This document shows positions 56,278 through 64,000 of a DNA stretch of 64,000 nt, in pieces; position 1 is the stretch's first letter, and every line of letters begins with the position of its first letter. Position numbers and translations under genes: made by a program. The notes beneath the pieces were generated by a model. It did no database searches, was not told where the DNA came from, and saw only the letters and a list, made by a program, of their open reading frames with translations. Location of the stretch: positions 1,095,117-1,159,116 of the forward strand of contig NZ_KE386572.1 of NCBI RefSeq assembly GCF_000427665.1, written 5' to 3'. Origin of the DNA: Geminicoccus roseus DSM 18922 (GTDB lineage Bacteria > Pseudomonadota > Alphaproteobacteria > Geminicoccales > Geminicoccaceae).

Positions 56278-57070
56278 CATAGGCGGCCATCCCGCGCTCG
56301 GGCTGCCACTGCCTCGGATAGCCCAGCGAGACCTCTTCGAAGCGGATTCCGTCCAGCCAGCGCCGGCCGCGGACATGGAGATGGCCATAGACGCAGGCGA
56401 TTGCCCCGAAGCGCTCGGGCCAGTGCCGGGTCGCGGTGGTGCCGCACCAGGGCGCGAAGCGGGGCACGCGCGGGATGCGCACGAGATCCTCGCGCAGCGG
56501 CCAGTGGCTCACCAGGATGCTGGGCAGGCCCGGCTCCAGCGCCGCCAGCCGGGCCTCGGTCCGCGCCAGGCGGTCCCGGCACCAGGCGACGCGGTTGGGG
56601 TGCGGGTCCGGATGCAGCAGCACCTCGTCGACCGGGTGGATGTTGGTTTCGCCGGCCCAGGCGATCACCTCGGCGGGCGCCAGGCCGGGGGGAGCGAAGC
56701 TGTAATCGTAGAGCGTGAAGATCGGCACGATCCGCACCGGCCCCCCTTCCCCGTGCCAGATCGGCCACGGGTCCTCCGGGGTGAGCACGTCCTGGGCGCG
56801 GGCGAGGTCGACCAGGCCCTGGTAGCGCGCCTCGCCGCGCAGCTCGCCCTCGATCCCAGGCAGGGACCAGAGCTCGTGGTTGCCGGGCACCCAGATCACC
56901 TTGGCGAAGCGCCGGCGCAGGGCGGCCAGGCCGTCGCCGATGCGCTGGAAGCTCTCGGCGACGTCGCCGGCGACGATCAGCCAGTCCTCGGGATAGTCTC
57001 CGAGCTCAGCCAGGGCGTCGCGGTTGGTGGGGCTGCCCAGATGCAGGTCGCTGATCGCGAGCAGTCGCAT
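56234..57070 (-). CDS. Calcineurin-like metallophosphoesterase
   Basis: 278 residues from ATG 57070, which opens directly into the first metal motif (MRLLAISDLHLG); the frame allows a 20-residue longer start. Metal-binding motifs in order: DLHLG (DxH), GDVAE (GDxx), GNHE, a lone His in SHWPL and GHLHVRG (GHxH). These make a two-metal site for hydrolysing phosphomono- or diesters. No signal peptide, so probably cytoplasmic. Substrate unknown; no evident link to the PKS pathway. Confidence 0.88.
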   Translation of the reverse strand: MRLLAISDLHLGSPTNRDALAELGDYPEDWLIVAGDVAESFQRIGDGLAALRRRFAKVIWVPGNHELWSLPGIEGELRGEARYQGLVDLARAQDVLTPEDPWPIWHGEGGPVRIVPIFTLYDYSFAPPGLAPAEVIAWAGETNIHPVDEVLLHPDPHPNRVAWCRDRLARTEARLAALEPGLPSILVSHWPLREDLVRIPRVPRFAPWCGTTATRHWPERFGAIACVYGHLHVRGRRWLDGIRFEEVSLGYPRQWQPERGMAAYVRQILPLVAEPEAP

Positions 57071-57119
57071 GAGGATCCATCGGTTGCGGGAAGGGGCGGG
57101 TGCTGATTGACTGCCCGCC

Positions 57120-58334
57120 ATGCCGGTCACGCTATTCCATCCGCTCGCCGCCGAGAACCGGGCGGATCCCTATCCGACCTATGCGCGACTGCGCGAGACC
57201 GCGCCGGTGGCCTGGTCCTCGGCGCCGGTGCCGGGCTTCTGGGGCTTCTGGTTCGTCAGCCGCCATGCCGACGTGTCGGCCGGACTGAAGGACAACCGGT
57301 TCGGCCGGGAGATCGCCAGGCTCCTGCCGCCGGAAGCCCTGCCGCCGGTGCCGGCCCATGAGCGGCCGCTGATGGCGATGATCTCGCACTGGATGCTGTT
57401 CAAGGACCCGCCCGACCATGGCCGGCTGCGCCGGCTGGCGGCACCGGTGTTCGCGCCGCGCGCGGTGGCCGGCCAGCGCCCGGCCATCGAGCGGCTGGCG
57501 GCGCGGATGGTCGATCAGCTGCCGGCCGGGACCGTGGTCGACATGGTGGGCGAGTTCGCCTACCCGCTGGCGATCGACGTGGTCAGCGACCTGCTGGGCG
57601 TCCCGGAAGGCGACCGGCCGCTGATCCGCGACTGGGTGCGGGCGATCACCGCCGCCCTGGACGTGATCCGTACCGAGGAAAGCATCCGCATTGGCGCGGA
57701 ACGGGCGGTGGAGCTGTCCGCCTATTTCGCCGACCTGGTGGAGATGCACCGCCGCCAGCCGCGCGGCGACCTGCTCGACCTGCTGATCGAGGCCCGCGAC
57801 CAGGACGGACGGCTGAGCGAGGAGGAACTGCTCTCGGCCTGCATCCTGTTCCTGTTCGCCGGGCACGAGGCCTCGGCGCAGCTGGTGGCGAACGGGCTGC
57901 TGGCGCTGTCGGAGGCGCCCGAGGCCCATGCCCGACTGCGGGCCGGCCAGGTGGAGATGCCGCTCGCGGTGGCCGAGCTGCTGCGCTTCACCAGCCCGCA
58001 GCAGATCGCGTTCCGCTATGCGCTGGAGGATGCCGAACTGGGCGGCACCATGATCCGCAAGGGCCAGACCGTGGGGTTCGGCCTGGGCGCCGCCAACCGC
58101 GACCCCCGGGTCTTCCCCGATCCGGACCGGCTCGATTTCGGCCGGGAAGCCGCGCGCCAGCTCGCCTTCGGCGCCGGCATCCACAGCTGCATCGGCGCGC
58201 CGCTGGCCCGGATCGAGGCGGAAGCCACGTTCGCCCTGCTGGCGCGCCGCCTGCCGCGGCTGGACGTGGCGGCGCTGGAGCGGCAGGACGGGGTGATCGT
58301 CCGCGGGCTGGCACGGCTCGATCTGCGGCTCTGA
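57120..58334 (+). CDS. Cytochrome P450 (bacterial class I)
   Basis: 404 residues, the usual size for soluble bacterial P450s. Heme loop FGAGIHSCIG (Cys near 360), ExxR as ELLR near 284, and an I-helix LFAGHEASAQ near 240. In the I-helix the conserved acid is kept, but the proton-relay Thr position is Ala followed by Ser, as in the macrolide hydroxylase EryF. It needs separate ferredoxin and reductase, not seen here. A role in hydroxylating or epoxidising the polyketide is likely from its position and I-helix type (inference). It shares a divergent 49-base gap with the phosphoesterase. Confidence 0.92.
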   Translation: MPVTLFHPLAAENRADPYPTYARLRETAPVAWSSAPVPGFWGFWFVSRHADVSAGLKDNRFGREIARLLPPEALPPVPAHERPLMAMISHWMLFKDPPDHGRLRRLAAPVFAPRAVAGQRPAIERLAARMVDQLPAGTVVDMVGEFAYPLAIDVVSDLLGVPEGDRPLIRDWVRAITAALDVIRTEESIRIGAERAVELSAYFADLVEMHRRQPRGDLLDLLIEARDQDGRLSEEELLSACILFLFAGHEASAQLVANGLLALSEAPEAHARLRAGQVEMPLAVAELLRFTSPQQIAFRYALEDAELGGTMIRKGQTVGFGLGAANRDPRVFPDPDRLDFGREAARQLAFGAGIHSCIGAPLARIEAEATFALLARRLPRLDVAALERQDGVIVRGLARLDLRL

Positions 58335-58414
58335 TCGTCCCGTTTTCACTGGAACTGTGTCGCCCGGCTGGTCTCCACCTGGGAAATGACCGGCTTGGGA
58401 GCGGTGGAAGGATC

Positions 58415-59815
58415 ATGAACAAGCGACGGGCGACCCCGCCTTTGCTTCTCCTTGGCCTTTTCCTCCTGCCGTCGACTATGGCGACAGCCGACACGCTCAG
58501 GGACGCGCTGGTCGAGGCCTATCTACATAATCCGGACTTGGCGGCGGAGCGGGCGGCGCTGCGGGCGACCGACACCCGGGTCGCCCAGGCCCGGGCCGGC
58601 TACTACCCCAACCTCACCGCGACCCTCCAGGGGCAGGTGACGCGCGGCAAGCAGAGCAGCGCCTTCGACTTCCCTTCCGCGCCCGGCTTCGACTTTTCCG
58701 AGTACGAGCGGATCCTGGAAACCCAGGACGCCGATTCGACCTTCGCCACCCTGGCGCTCAAGCAGAACCTCTATGCCGGCGGCGCCACCCAGGCGCGGCT
58801 GGAAGGAGCGGAGCGGCGGGTCCGGGCCGGTCAGGCCAACCTCGTCTCGGTCGAGCAGAACGTGCTGGCGAGCGCAGCCAGAGCCTATGTCGCCGTCTGG
58901 CGGGACCGGAGGCTGACCACCGAATCGGCCGCCAACCACGACCGGCTCACTCGCCAGCTCAAGGCCACGCAGCGCCGGTTCGAGCTGGGGGCGGTGGCGG
59001 AGACCGATGTCGTCCAGGCCAAGGCCCGGCTGGCGCGGGCCGGCGCCGATCAGGACCAGGCGCGGGCCGACCTTGCGGAATCGGAAGCGACCTACGAGCA
59101 GGTGGTCGGGCCGCTTCCGCAGACCTTCTCCGACCCGGAGCCGCTCACCGACCTGCCGGGCGACCTGGAACAGGCCTATGCGCTGGCGCAGAGCAATCCG
59201 GACATCCGCCGCGCCAGCCTGAACGTCGACGCCGCCAGGTCGGATGTCGACGTCGCGTTCGCCGGCCTGCTGCCGAGCGTCGACCTGGTCGGCCAGCTCA
59301 ACTACGCGGACGACCCGAACCCGGCCTTCTACGACCAGCAGAGCGCGCAGGTCGGCGTGACCCTGACGGTGCCCTTGTTCCAGGGCGGCCTCGTCTCGGC
59401 GCAGGTCCGCGAATCCAACCAGACGGTCCGGCAGCTGCAGAGCCAGCAGGAGAGCGCCGCCTACCAGGTCCGCCGCGACGTGCGCACCTACTGGACCCTG
59501 ATCGAGGCGGCGAAGTCTGCGGTACAGGCATTCGACCTGGAGGCCCAGTCCAGCGCGCTGGCGCTGCGCGGGGTCGAGCGGGAGGCGAACCTGGGCCTGC
59601 GCACCGTCCAGGACGTGCTGGATGCCCAGCACGACCTGTTCCAGGCACGCTCCAACCTGGTGCGGGCGCGGGCGAGCGCCGTCAACGCCAGCTACCAGCT
59701 CAAGGCCGCGATCGGCCAGTTGACCGTGGCCAGCCTGACCCTGCCGGTGCAGCCCTACAACCCGGAGATCAACTACGAGATGGAGCGGGTGCGCCTGTTC
59801 GGCCTGGCCGATTGA
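58415..59815 (+). CDS. TolC-family outer-membrane channel protein
   Basis: 466 residues. Signal peptide with hydrophobic core LLLLGLFLLP and likely cleavage after MATA, then the tandem outer-membrane-efflux repeats: LRDALVEAYLHNPDL, a long helical hairpin, an internal second half starting near QAYALAQSNPDI, and outer-membrane beta segments. Ribosome-binding site GGAAGG sits just upstream of ATG 58415. It would complete a tripartite exporter with the RND pump and fusion protein 4 kb away, although a type I export or housekeeping role is also possible. It starts 80 bases after the P450, same strand, perhaps one transcript. Confidence 0.93.
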   Translation: MNKRRATPPLLLLGLFLLPSTMATADTLRDALVEAYLHNPDLAAERAALRATDTRVAQARAGYYPNLTATLQGQVTRGKQSSAFDFPSAPGFDFSEYERILETQDADSTFATLALKQNLYAGGATQARLEGAERRVRAGQANLVSVEQNVLASAARAYVAVWRDRRLTTESAANHDRLTRQLKATQRRFELGAVAETDVVQAKARLARAGADQDQARADLAESEATYEQVVGPLPQTFSDPEPLTDLPGDLEQAYALAQSNPDIRRASLNVDAARSDVDVAFAGLLPSVDLVGQLNYADDPNPAFYDQQSAQVGVTLTVPLFQGGLVSAQVRESNQTVRQLQSQQESAAYQVRRDVRTYWTLIEAAKSAVQAFDLEAQSSALALRGVEREANLGLRTVQDVLDAQHDLFQARSNLVRARASAVNASYQLKAAIGQLTVASLTLPVQPYNPEINYEMERVRLFGLAD

Positions 59816-59876
59816 GCCGGATGCTCCGGACCCGCCGAAGGTAAGAATCTGCTGTAGAAAATATTGTACAAACGAA

Positions 59877-59904
59877 CAGGCCGCCTCCTAACGGAAGCGG
59901 CCTG
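59877..59904. terminator. Hairpin terminator between TolC gene and the small minus-strand ORF
   Basis: Perfect 8-base stem CAGGCCGC / GCGGCCTG with a 12-base loop that has a further TCC/GGA pairing. Read on the minus strand it is followed by a T-rich run (TTCGTTTGT), so it is a convincing intrinsic terminator for the tiny ORF at 59953. On the plus strand it may stop TolC transcription but lacks a T-tract. Confidence 0.6.
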
Positions 59905-59952
59905 CCCGAGATACTGCGCCAGTACCCTGTTCCGGGAGTGGCTCAAGTGATG

Positions 59953-60018
59953 TCAGTTGCTCTTGAAGAACGTGACCGACATCGCCACAGCCGTAACGGA
60001 TACCCGAACGCTCGACAT
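59953..60018 (-). CDS. Putative 21-residue peptide gene with near-perfect Shine-Dalgarno
   Basis: ATG 60018 to TGA 59953 encodes MSSVRVSVTAVAMSVTFFKS plus a final Asn. The ATG is preceded at 7 bases by AAAGGAGGTGATCC (60020-60034), a full complement of the 16S rRNA 3' end, far stronger than any other site in the window. A TTGACA hexamer lies 60 bases upstream of the ATG and a terminator 48 bases downstream of the stop. So the whole looks like a self-contained transcription unit antisense to its neighbours. It could be a secreted or regulatory peptide, a leader peptide or a RiPP-like precursor; I recognise no family. Confidence 0.45.
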   Translation of the reverse strand: MSSVRVSVTAVAMSVTFFKSN

Positions 60019-60076
60019 CGGATCACCTCCTTTCCTTGTTGCCAACTGACCTCAGTCGATCATGACCCCATCGGCT

Positions 60077-60082
60077 TGTCAA
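60077..60082 (-). promoter_or_regulatory. Candidate -35 element for the 21-residue ORF
   Basis: Exact TTGACA on the minus strand, about 60 bases upstream of the small ORF's ATG. No good -10 hexamer lies 16-18 bases downstream (best is a weak TGATCG/TCGACT), so the promoter is only tentative. Confidence 0.3.
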
Positions 60083-60088
60083 CTTCCA

Positions 60089-60107
60089 GAAGCGTGTTTG
60101 GCGCTTC
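60089..60107. repeat. Short inverted repeat upstream of the Tm-1-like gene
   Basis: GAAGCG and CGCTTC separated by seven bases (TGTTTGG), next to the TTGACA hexamer and 55 bases before the Tm-1-like start. The size and position would suit an operator for either direction, but chance is also possible. Confidence 0.3.
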
Positions 60108-60161
60108 CGCCTGTCGCTGCTCACGGCTATCTGATCGATCGGCAACAGGGAGGCAAACCGG

Positions 60162-61352
60162 GTGAAGAAAGCCTTTGTCGCAGGCACCCTCGACACGAAG
60201 GGTCCGGAACTGCGCTACATGCGCGACCTGATCGAGGCGGCCGGCGTGGCGACGGTCCTGGTGGACGTCGGCACGGCAGCGCCCGACCCGGGCGCCGACG
60301 TCGCCGCGCGGAAGGTCGCGGCCTGCCATCCGGACGGGCCGGATGCGGTCTTCACCGGCGACCGCGGCCGCTCCGTGGCGGCGATGGCCGAGGCATTCGC
60401 GGCGTTTGTCCAGGCCAGGGCGGACCTTGGCGGCCTGATCGGTGCCGGCGGCTCCGGCAACACCACGATCGTGACCGCAGCGATGCGCGCCCTGCCGGTG
60501 GGAACGCCCAAGCTCATGGTGAGCACGCTGGGCTCGGGCGACGTGCGTCCTTATGTCCTCGGCTCGGACATCTGCATGATGAGCGCCGTGACCGACGTGC
60601 AGGGGATCAACTCGATCAGCCGGACCGTGCTGGGCAACGCCGCCCATGCCCTGGCGGGCATGATACAGCATCCCATCCCGGTGGTCGCCGACAAGCCGGC
60701 GCTGGCGCTCTCCATGTTCGGGGTGACCACGCCCTGCGTGCAGGCGGTAACCAAGGCGCTGGAGAACGAGTTCGACTGCCTGGTGTTCCACGCCACCGGG
60801 TCCGGCGGCCAGGCGATGGAGAAGCTGGTCGACAGCCGGCTGGTGCGGGGCGTGATCGACGTCACCACCACCGAGATCGCCGACGAGCTGGTCGGCGGGG
60901 TGCTCAGCGCCGGGCCGGAACGGCTGGACGCGATCATCCGGACCCGCACGCCATGGGTCGGCTCGGTGGGCGCTCTGGACATGGTCAATTTCGGCCCGCG
61001 CGCGAGCGTGCCCGAGAAGTTCGAGGGCCGGCTGCTCTATGTCCACAACCCGACCGTGACGCTGATGCGCACGACTCCGGAGGAGAATGCCCGGATCGGG
61101 GCGTGGATCGTCGCCAAGATCAACCGCATGGAGGGGCCGGTGCGCTTCCTCCTGCCCACCGGCGGCGTTTCCATGATCGACGTGCCGGACATGCCGTTCC
61201 ACGATCCGGCCGCGGACCTGGCCCTGTTCCAGGCGATCCGCGATGACTGGCAGGAGGCCCCGAACCGCCGCCTGATCGAGCTGCCGCACGCCCTGAACGA
61301 TCCGGCCTTCGCCCAGGCCCTGGTCGACGCCTTCCACGACATCGCAGGATAG
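60162..61352 (+). CDS. Tm-1-like / UPF0261 family protein
   Basis: 396 residues from GTG 60162, which has GGGAGG eight bases upstream. The start KKAFVAGTLDTKGPEL and the glycine-rich GLIGAGGSGNTT are typical of the UPF0261/Tm-1 ATP-binding family, as are FHATGSGGQAMEKLV and the closing FLLPTGGVSMID. The plant Tm-1 protein, which inhibits tobamovirus replication, is a fusion of this domain with a TIM barrel; here the two halves are separate neighbouring genes. The bacterial function is unknown to me. Cytoplasmic, no signal peptide. Confidence 0.88.
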   Translation: MKKAFVAGTLDTKGPELRYMRDLIEAAGVATVLVDVGTAAPDPGADVAARKVAACHPDGPDAVFTGDRGRSVAAMAEAFAAFVQARADLGGLIGAGGSGNTTIVTAAMRALPVGTPKLMVSTLGSGDVRPYVLGSDICMMSAVTDVQGINSISRTVLGNAAHALAGMIQHPIPVVADKPALALSMFGVTTPCVQAVTKALENEFDCLVFHATGSGGQAMEKLVDSRLVRGVIDVTTTEIADELVGGVLSAGPERLDAIIRTRTPWVGSVGALDMVNFGPRASVPEKFEGRLLYVHNPTVTLMRTTPEENARIGAWIVAKINRMEGPVRFLLPTGGVSMIDVPDMPFHDPAADLALFQAIRDDWQEAPNRRLIELPHALNDPAFAQALVDAFHDIAG

Positions 61353-61364
61353 AGAACAGACCCC

Positions 61365-62201
61365 ATGCCCCGTTTCGAACGTTCCGCGCTGCTCGAGCGC
61401 TTCGCCGACCTGATCGCCAGGAAGATCCCGATCGTGGGCGGCGGCGCCGGCACCGGCCTGTCCGCCAAGTGCGAGGAGGCCGGCGGCATCGACCTGATCG
61501 TGATCTACAATTCCGGCCGGTACCGCATGGCCGGCCGCGGCTCGCTCGCCGGGATGCTGTCCTACGGCAACGCCAACGACATCGTGGTCGAGATGGCGCG
61601 CGAGGTCCTGCCGGTGGTGAAGCACACCCCGGTCCTGGCCGGCGTGAACGGCACCGACCCGTTCATGATCCGCGACAAGTTCCTGCGCGACCTGAAGGAC
61701 CTGGGCTTTTCCGGCATCCAGAACTTTCCCACGGTCGGCCTGTTCGACGGGCGGATCCGGGTGAACCTGGAGGAGACCGGCATGGGCTATGGCCTGGAGG
61801 TCGACCTGGTGAAGGCCGCCCACGAGCAGGACATGCTCACCACCCCCTATGTCTTCAACGAGGACGAGGCGGTGGCGATGACCAAGGCCGGCGCCGACAT
61901 CATCGTCGTCCATTTCGGGCTGACCACCGGCGGCTCGATCGGCGCCGAGACCGCGGTGAAGCTGGAGGACACGCCCGGCCTGATCGACCAGTGGGCGGAG
62001 GCGGCGCGCCGGGTCCGCAAGGACGTGATCGTGCTCTGCCATGGCGGCCCGATCTCCGCGCCGGAGGACGCGCAATATGTCCTGTCGCGGACCCGGAACT
62101 GCAACGGCTTCTATGGCGCCTCGTCGATGGAGCGGCTCCCCACCGAGCTGGCGCTCACCGAGCAGACCCGCCGGTTCAAGGCGGTGAGCTTCGGCGGCTG
62201 A
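61365..62201 (+). CDS. Phosphoenolpyruvate-hydrolase-like TIM-barrel protein
   Basis: 278 residues, 12 bases after the Tm-1-like gene and surely co-transcribed. The sequence runs [88 protein letters not shown], matching the PEP-mutase/TIM-barrel signalling family often called phosphoenolpyruvate hydrolase family. It corresponds to the C-terminal half of eukaryotic Tm-1. Reaction not established. Confidence 0.87.
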   Translation: MPRFERSALLERFADLIARKIPIVGGGAGTGLSAKCEEAGGIDLIVIYNSGRYRMAGRGSLAGMLSYGNANDIVVEMAREVLPVVKHTPVLAGVNGTDPFMIRDKFLRDLKDLGFSGIQNFPTVGLFDGRIRVNLEETGMGYGLEVDLVKAAHEQDMLTTPYVFNEDEAVAMTKAGADIIVVHFGLTTGGSIGAETAVKLEDTPGLIDQWAEAARRVRKDVIVLCHGGPISAPEDAQYVLSRTRNCNGFYGASSMERLPTELALTEQTRRFKAVSFGG

Positions 62202-62241
62202 CCGGCCGCTTGCCCGGCCGCGCCCGCCGGGCGTGCCTCAA

Positions 62242-62269
62242 GCCTGCCGGCCCGGGAGCGCCGGCAGGC
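62242..62269. terminator. Strong hairpin between convergent genes
   Basis: Perfect 10-base inverted repeat GCCTGCCGGC / GCCGGCAGGC with an 8-base loop in the 76-base gap between the PEP-hydrolase-like gene and the secretion operon. It can serve both strands. There is no T-tract, so the stop may be partly Rho-dependent or the hairpin may protect mRNA 3' ends. Confidence 0.6.
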
Positions 62270-62277
62270 ATGCCGCG

Positions 62278-62802
62278 TCAGCGCAGGCCCTCCGGCACCA
62301 GCATCAGCTCGGTCGCCCGGTCGCCGTTCACCATCAGCACCCGCTGGCGGTTGATCGCGCTCACGGTCCAGTTCTCGACCCGGTCGCCGCGGCGCACCCG
62401 CACGAAGGTGCCGCTGCTGCCGGCCAGGAGCGCGAAGATCCGGCCGTCCTCCTCGACCGTGCCGATCAGCCGGTAGCGGTCGGCGATGTTGTCTTCCGGC
62501 GGAGGCGGCGGCAGGTCGACCTCCTCCTCCAGCACCGGGGGCGGCTCCTCGAACGCCGCCAGCGGATGCCGGGTAGCGGCGAACAGCGGGCGGTCGACCA
62601 TCACCGAGAACGCCTCCATCGGCGGCAGCCGGAGGACCCTTGGCGCCGCCTCCTGGCCGGGTGCCGGCGCCACGGCCGTGCCGGGATCGCGCTGCACCGC
62701 GCCGACGGGCGCCTCTGCATCCTCCGATGTCCACCACAGCCAGGCCAGGACCGGCAGCGCCAGGAGGATCAGGCCGAGGGTGAGGGGGCTGATACCCTTC
62801 AT
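62278..62802 (-). CDS. Type II secretion GspC/GspN-like protein
   Basis: 174 residues from ATG 62802, overlapping the stop of the upstream gene (ATGA). One N-terminal membrane segment (about 5-23), a Pro-rich linker around PPPVLEEEVDLPPPPPEDN, and a C-terminal beta domain YRLIGTVEEDGRIFALLAGS ... VRRGDRVENWTV. That domain is the homology region found in GspC/GspN inner-membrane linkers of type II secretion systems. The RPLFAATRHP segment also fits. The longer open frame upstream is in the wrong frame of the neighbouring genes and is not real. Confidence 0.7.
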   Translation of the reverse strand: MKGISPLTLGLILLALPVLAWLWWTSEDAEAPVGAVQRDPGTAVAPAPGQEAAPRVLRLPPMEAFSVMVDRPLFAATRHPLAAFEEPPPVLEEEVDLPPPPPEDNIADRYRLIGTVEEDGRIFALLAGSSGTFVRVRRGDRVENWTVSAINRQRVLMVNGDRATELMLVPEGLR

Positions 62803-63368
62803 GACCGCGGTCCCGCCGCACGCATCCAGCCCACGATCTCCGCCGCGACCTGGATGTCGCCGCGCCAGCCGGCCGCAGCGTCGTCCGGGCTCTGCTCGGC
62901 GGTGATGTCCAGCCGATCGACCACCAGGACCGGGGAAGAGGTCTCCACCCGGTAGAGGAACTCGCGCAGCATCACCGAATCCCCGGTGAAGGTGACCCGG
63001 ATCGGCACCGCCACGAACCGGTCCTCCTCCCGGGTCGGCAGAAGCTCGGCCGAGCGCAGCTCGCCGCCGGACAGGAGCACGGCGTTGCCGGTCATCTCCT
63101 GGATGATGCCGCCGGCCAAGGACGGGCTCTGGGCCTCGATGGTGCCCTGGACGTCGGGCACGACCTGCATCTTCGCCACCCGCGTCCGGTTCGCCAGGTC
63201 GTTGTAGGACAGCTTCAGGCGCTCTTCGGACGCGGCCAGCTTGTCGTGCTGGCGGTCGATCAGCCAGAGCGGCACCGCCACCATCGCCACGGCCAGCACG
63301 ATCACGCCGGCCAGGACGCCCAGCGCCAGGGCGCGCGCCACGGCGGGCTTCGCCAGGAGCGCGTTCAT
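62799..63368 (-). CDS. Type II secretion GspM/PilO-like protein
   Basis: 189 residues from ATG 63368 (ATGA overlap with the upstream gene). One transmembrane segment (about 15-36), a short coiled coil (RQHDKLAASEERLKLSYNDL), then a ferredoxin-like periplasmic domain ending FLYRVETSSPVLVVDRLDI, characteristic of GspM/PilO proteins. These pair with GspL/PilN in the inner-membrane platform of type II secretion or type IV pili, which matches the neighbouring gene. Confidence 0.75.
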   Translation of the reverse strand: MNALLAKPAVARALALGVLAGVIVLAVAMVAVPLWLIDRQHDKLAASEERLKLSYNDLANRTRVAKMQVVPDVQGTIEAQSPSLAGGIIQEMTGNAVLLSGGELRSAELLPTREEDRFVAVPIRVTFTGDSVMLREFLYRVETSSPVLVVDRLDITAEQSPDDAAAGWRGDIQVAAEIVGWMRAAGPRS

Positions 63369-64000
63369 GGGGCGTCTCCTTCGGCCGGCGCGGCCGGATC
63401 CACCTCGACCACCGGCGCGCCCGACCCGGCCTCCTGGCCGTCGGGACCGAGCGGGCGGATCTCGGCATCGGGCGCCAGCAGGGCGGTCAGGGTGAAGCGG
63501 TCCACGGGCAGGCCGAACAGTTCCGGCGCCATGGACGGCCCGCGCGTGCTGGAATTGCCCAGCGCGGCGTTGCCGAAGCGCGCGTCGGCGCCGATCAGCG
63601 CCAGCACCCGCGGCGCCTCGCTGGCCTCGCCGGTGATGGTGATCCGGTTCCCCGCCAGCTCGAAGCGCGACAGCCAGGCATCGTCGGGCAGCTCGCGGGC
63701 GATGATCTCCAGCGCCACCAGCGAGGATGGCCGCTCGGCCTTGCGCGCGTTCAGGAAGTTGGCGTCGGCCAGCGCCTGCAGACGCTGCGACTGCGCCTGA
63801 TCGGCCTCGTTCTTGCGCTCGATCAGGCGGAGTTCCTGCTGATGGCGTTCCTCGACCAGGGAGGATCGCTGCCAGACATCGTAGAACAGCACGGCGGAAA
63901 GCACCGGCAGCACCACCGCCACGCTCGCCAGCGCGATCATCCACCAGCGCGAGCGCGGCGCGCCTTTGCCCTGCAGCAGGTCGATCCGGGGCAACTCGTC
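63365..64000 (-). CDS. GspL C-terminal / PilN-like protein, 5' part cut by the window edge
   Basis: About 211 residues are visible; the frame stays open to the right edge, so the true start is outside. Begins near PRIDLLQG, followed by one transmembrane segment (about 20-40), a coiled coil (SSLVEERHQQELRLIERKNEADQAQSQR) and a PilN-type periplasmic domain (SLVALEIIARELPDDAWLSRFELAGNRITITGEA). It is the first of three overlapping secretion genes visible here. A GspL actin-like domain may lie upstream. Confidence 0.75.
   Translation of the reverse strand, partial: DELPRIDLLQGKGAPRSRWWMIALASVAVVLPVLSAVLFYDVWQRSSLVEERHQQELRLIERKNEADQAQSQRLQALADANFLNARKAERPSSLVALEIIARELPDDAWLSRFELAGNRITITGEASEAPRVLALIGADARFGNAALGNSSTRGPSMAPELFGLPVDRFTLTALLAPDAEIRPLGPDGQEAGSGAPVVEVDPAAPAEGDAP

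Noticed and set aside
60020-60034. Sequence identical to the 3' end of 16S rRNA (GGATCACCTCCTTTC)
   Set aside because: No rRNA sequence precedes it; on the minus strand it is a perfect Shine-Dalgarno placed 7 bases before an ATG.
59938-60165. 75-codon plus-strand ORF
   Set aside because: Overlaps the better-supported antisense peptide gene, has no ribosome-binding site and a composition unlike a protein.

Overview
This is a very GC-rich window from a proteobacterium. An alphaproteobacterium of Rhodospirillales type fits the small-gene content and the Tm-1-like / PEP-hydrolase-like gene pair. That placement is an inference from gene content, not from a marker gene. No rRNA, tRNA, CRISPR array or insertion sequence was found.

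Region 1 (1-47255, minus strand, read right to left) is one giant hybrid polyketide / non-ribosomal peptide operon. It starts with a type II thioesterase and continues with eight megasynthase genes, here called A to H; H runs off the left edge. Domain order: A = ACP-KS-AT-cMT-KR-ACP / KS-DH-ER-KR-ACP; B = KS-(DH-like)-ER-KR-ACP-KR; C = KS-AT-OMT-cMT-KR-ACP; D = KS-DH-KR-ACP; E = docking-Cy-A(Cys)[Ox]-PCP; F = KS-DH-cMT-ER-KR-ACP; G = KS-DH-cMT-KR-ACP / KS-DH-ER-KR-ACP; H = KS-AT... (cut). Almost every junction is a 4-base stop/start overlap. Protein ends carry matching docking elements (acidic helical tails, N-terminal coiled coils, and a TubC-type domain on the NRPS), so the chain order A to H is probably collinear. 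The product should be a long C-methylated polyketide with an internal thiazole and an O-methyl group. The outstanding oddity is that six of nine ketosynthases have no acyltransferase, although three modules carry their own AT and no free-standing AT is visible.

Region 2 (47450-59815) flanks the operon and holds likely accessory genes. A UbiB/ABC1 kinase is coupled to a condensation-fold acyltransferase. An RND pump and its fusion protein face them tail to tail. Two small conserved-looking hypothetical proteins follow, one with an 11-Asp tail. Then come an Sfp-type phosphopantetheinyl transferase (needed to activate the carrier proteins), a metallophosphoesterase, a cytochrome P450 and a TolC-type outer-membrane channel. 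Pump, fusion protein and TolC could form a complete export route, and P450 and PPTase fit tailoring and activation. Their membership in the pathway is inferred from proximity.

Region 3 (59816-64000) looks like the cluster boundary. It has a tiny 21-residue ORF with a perfect Shine-Dalgarno and its own terminator, the Tm-1-like / TIM-barrel gene pair, a strong convergent hairpin, and the end of a type II secretion operon (GspC/N-, GspM- and GspL/PilN-like) running off the right edge.
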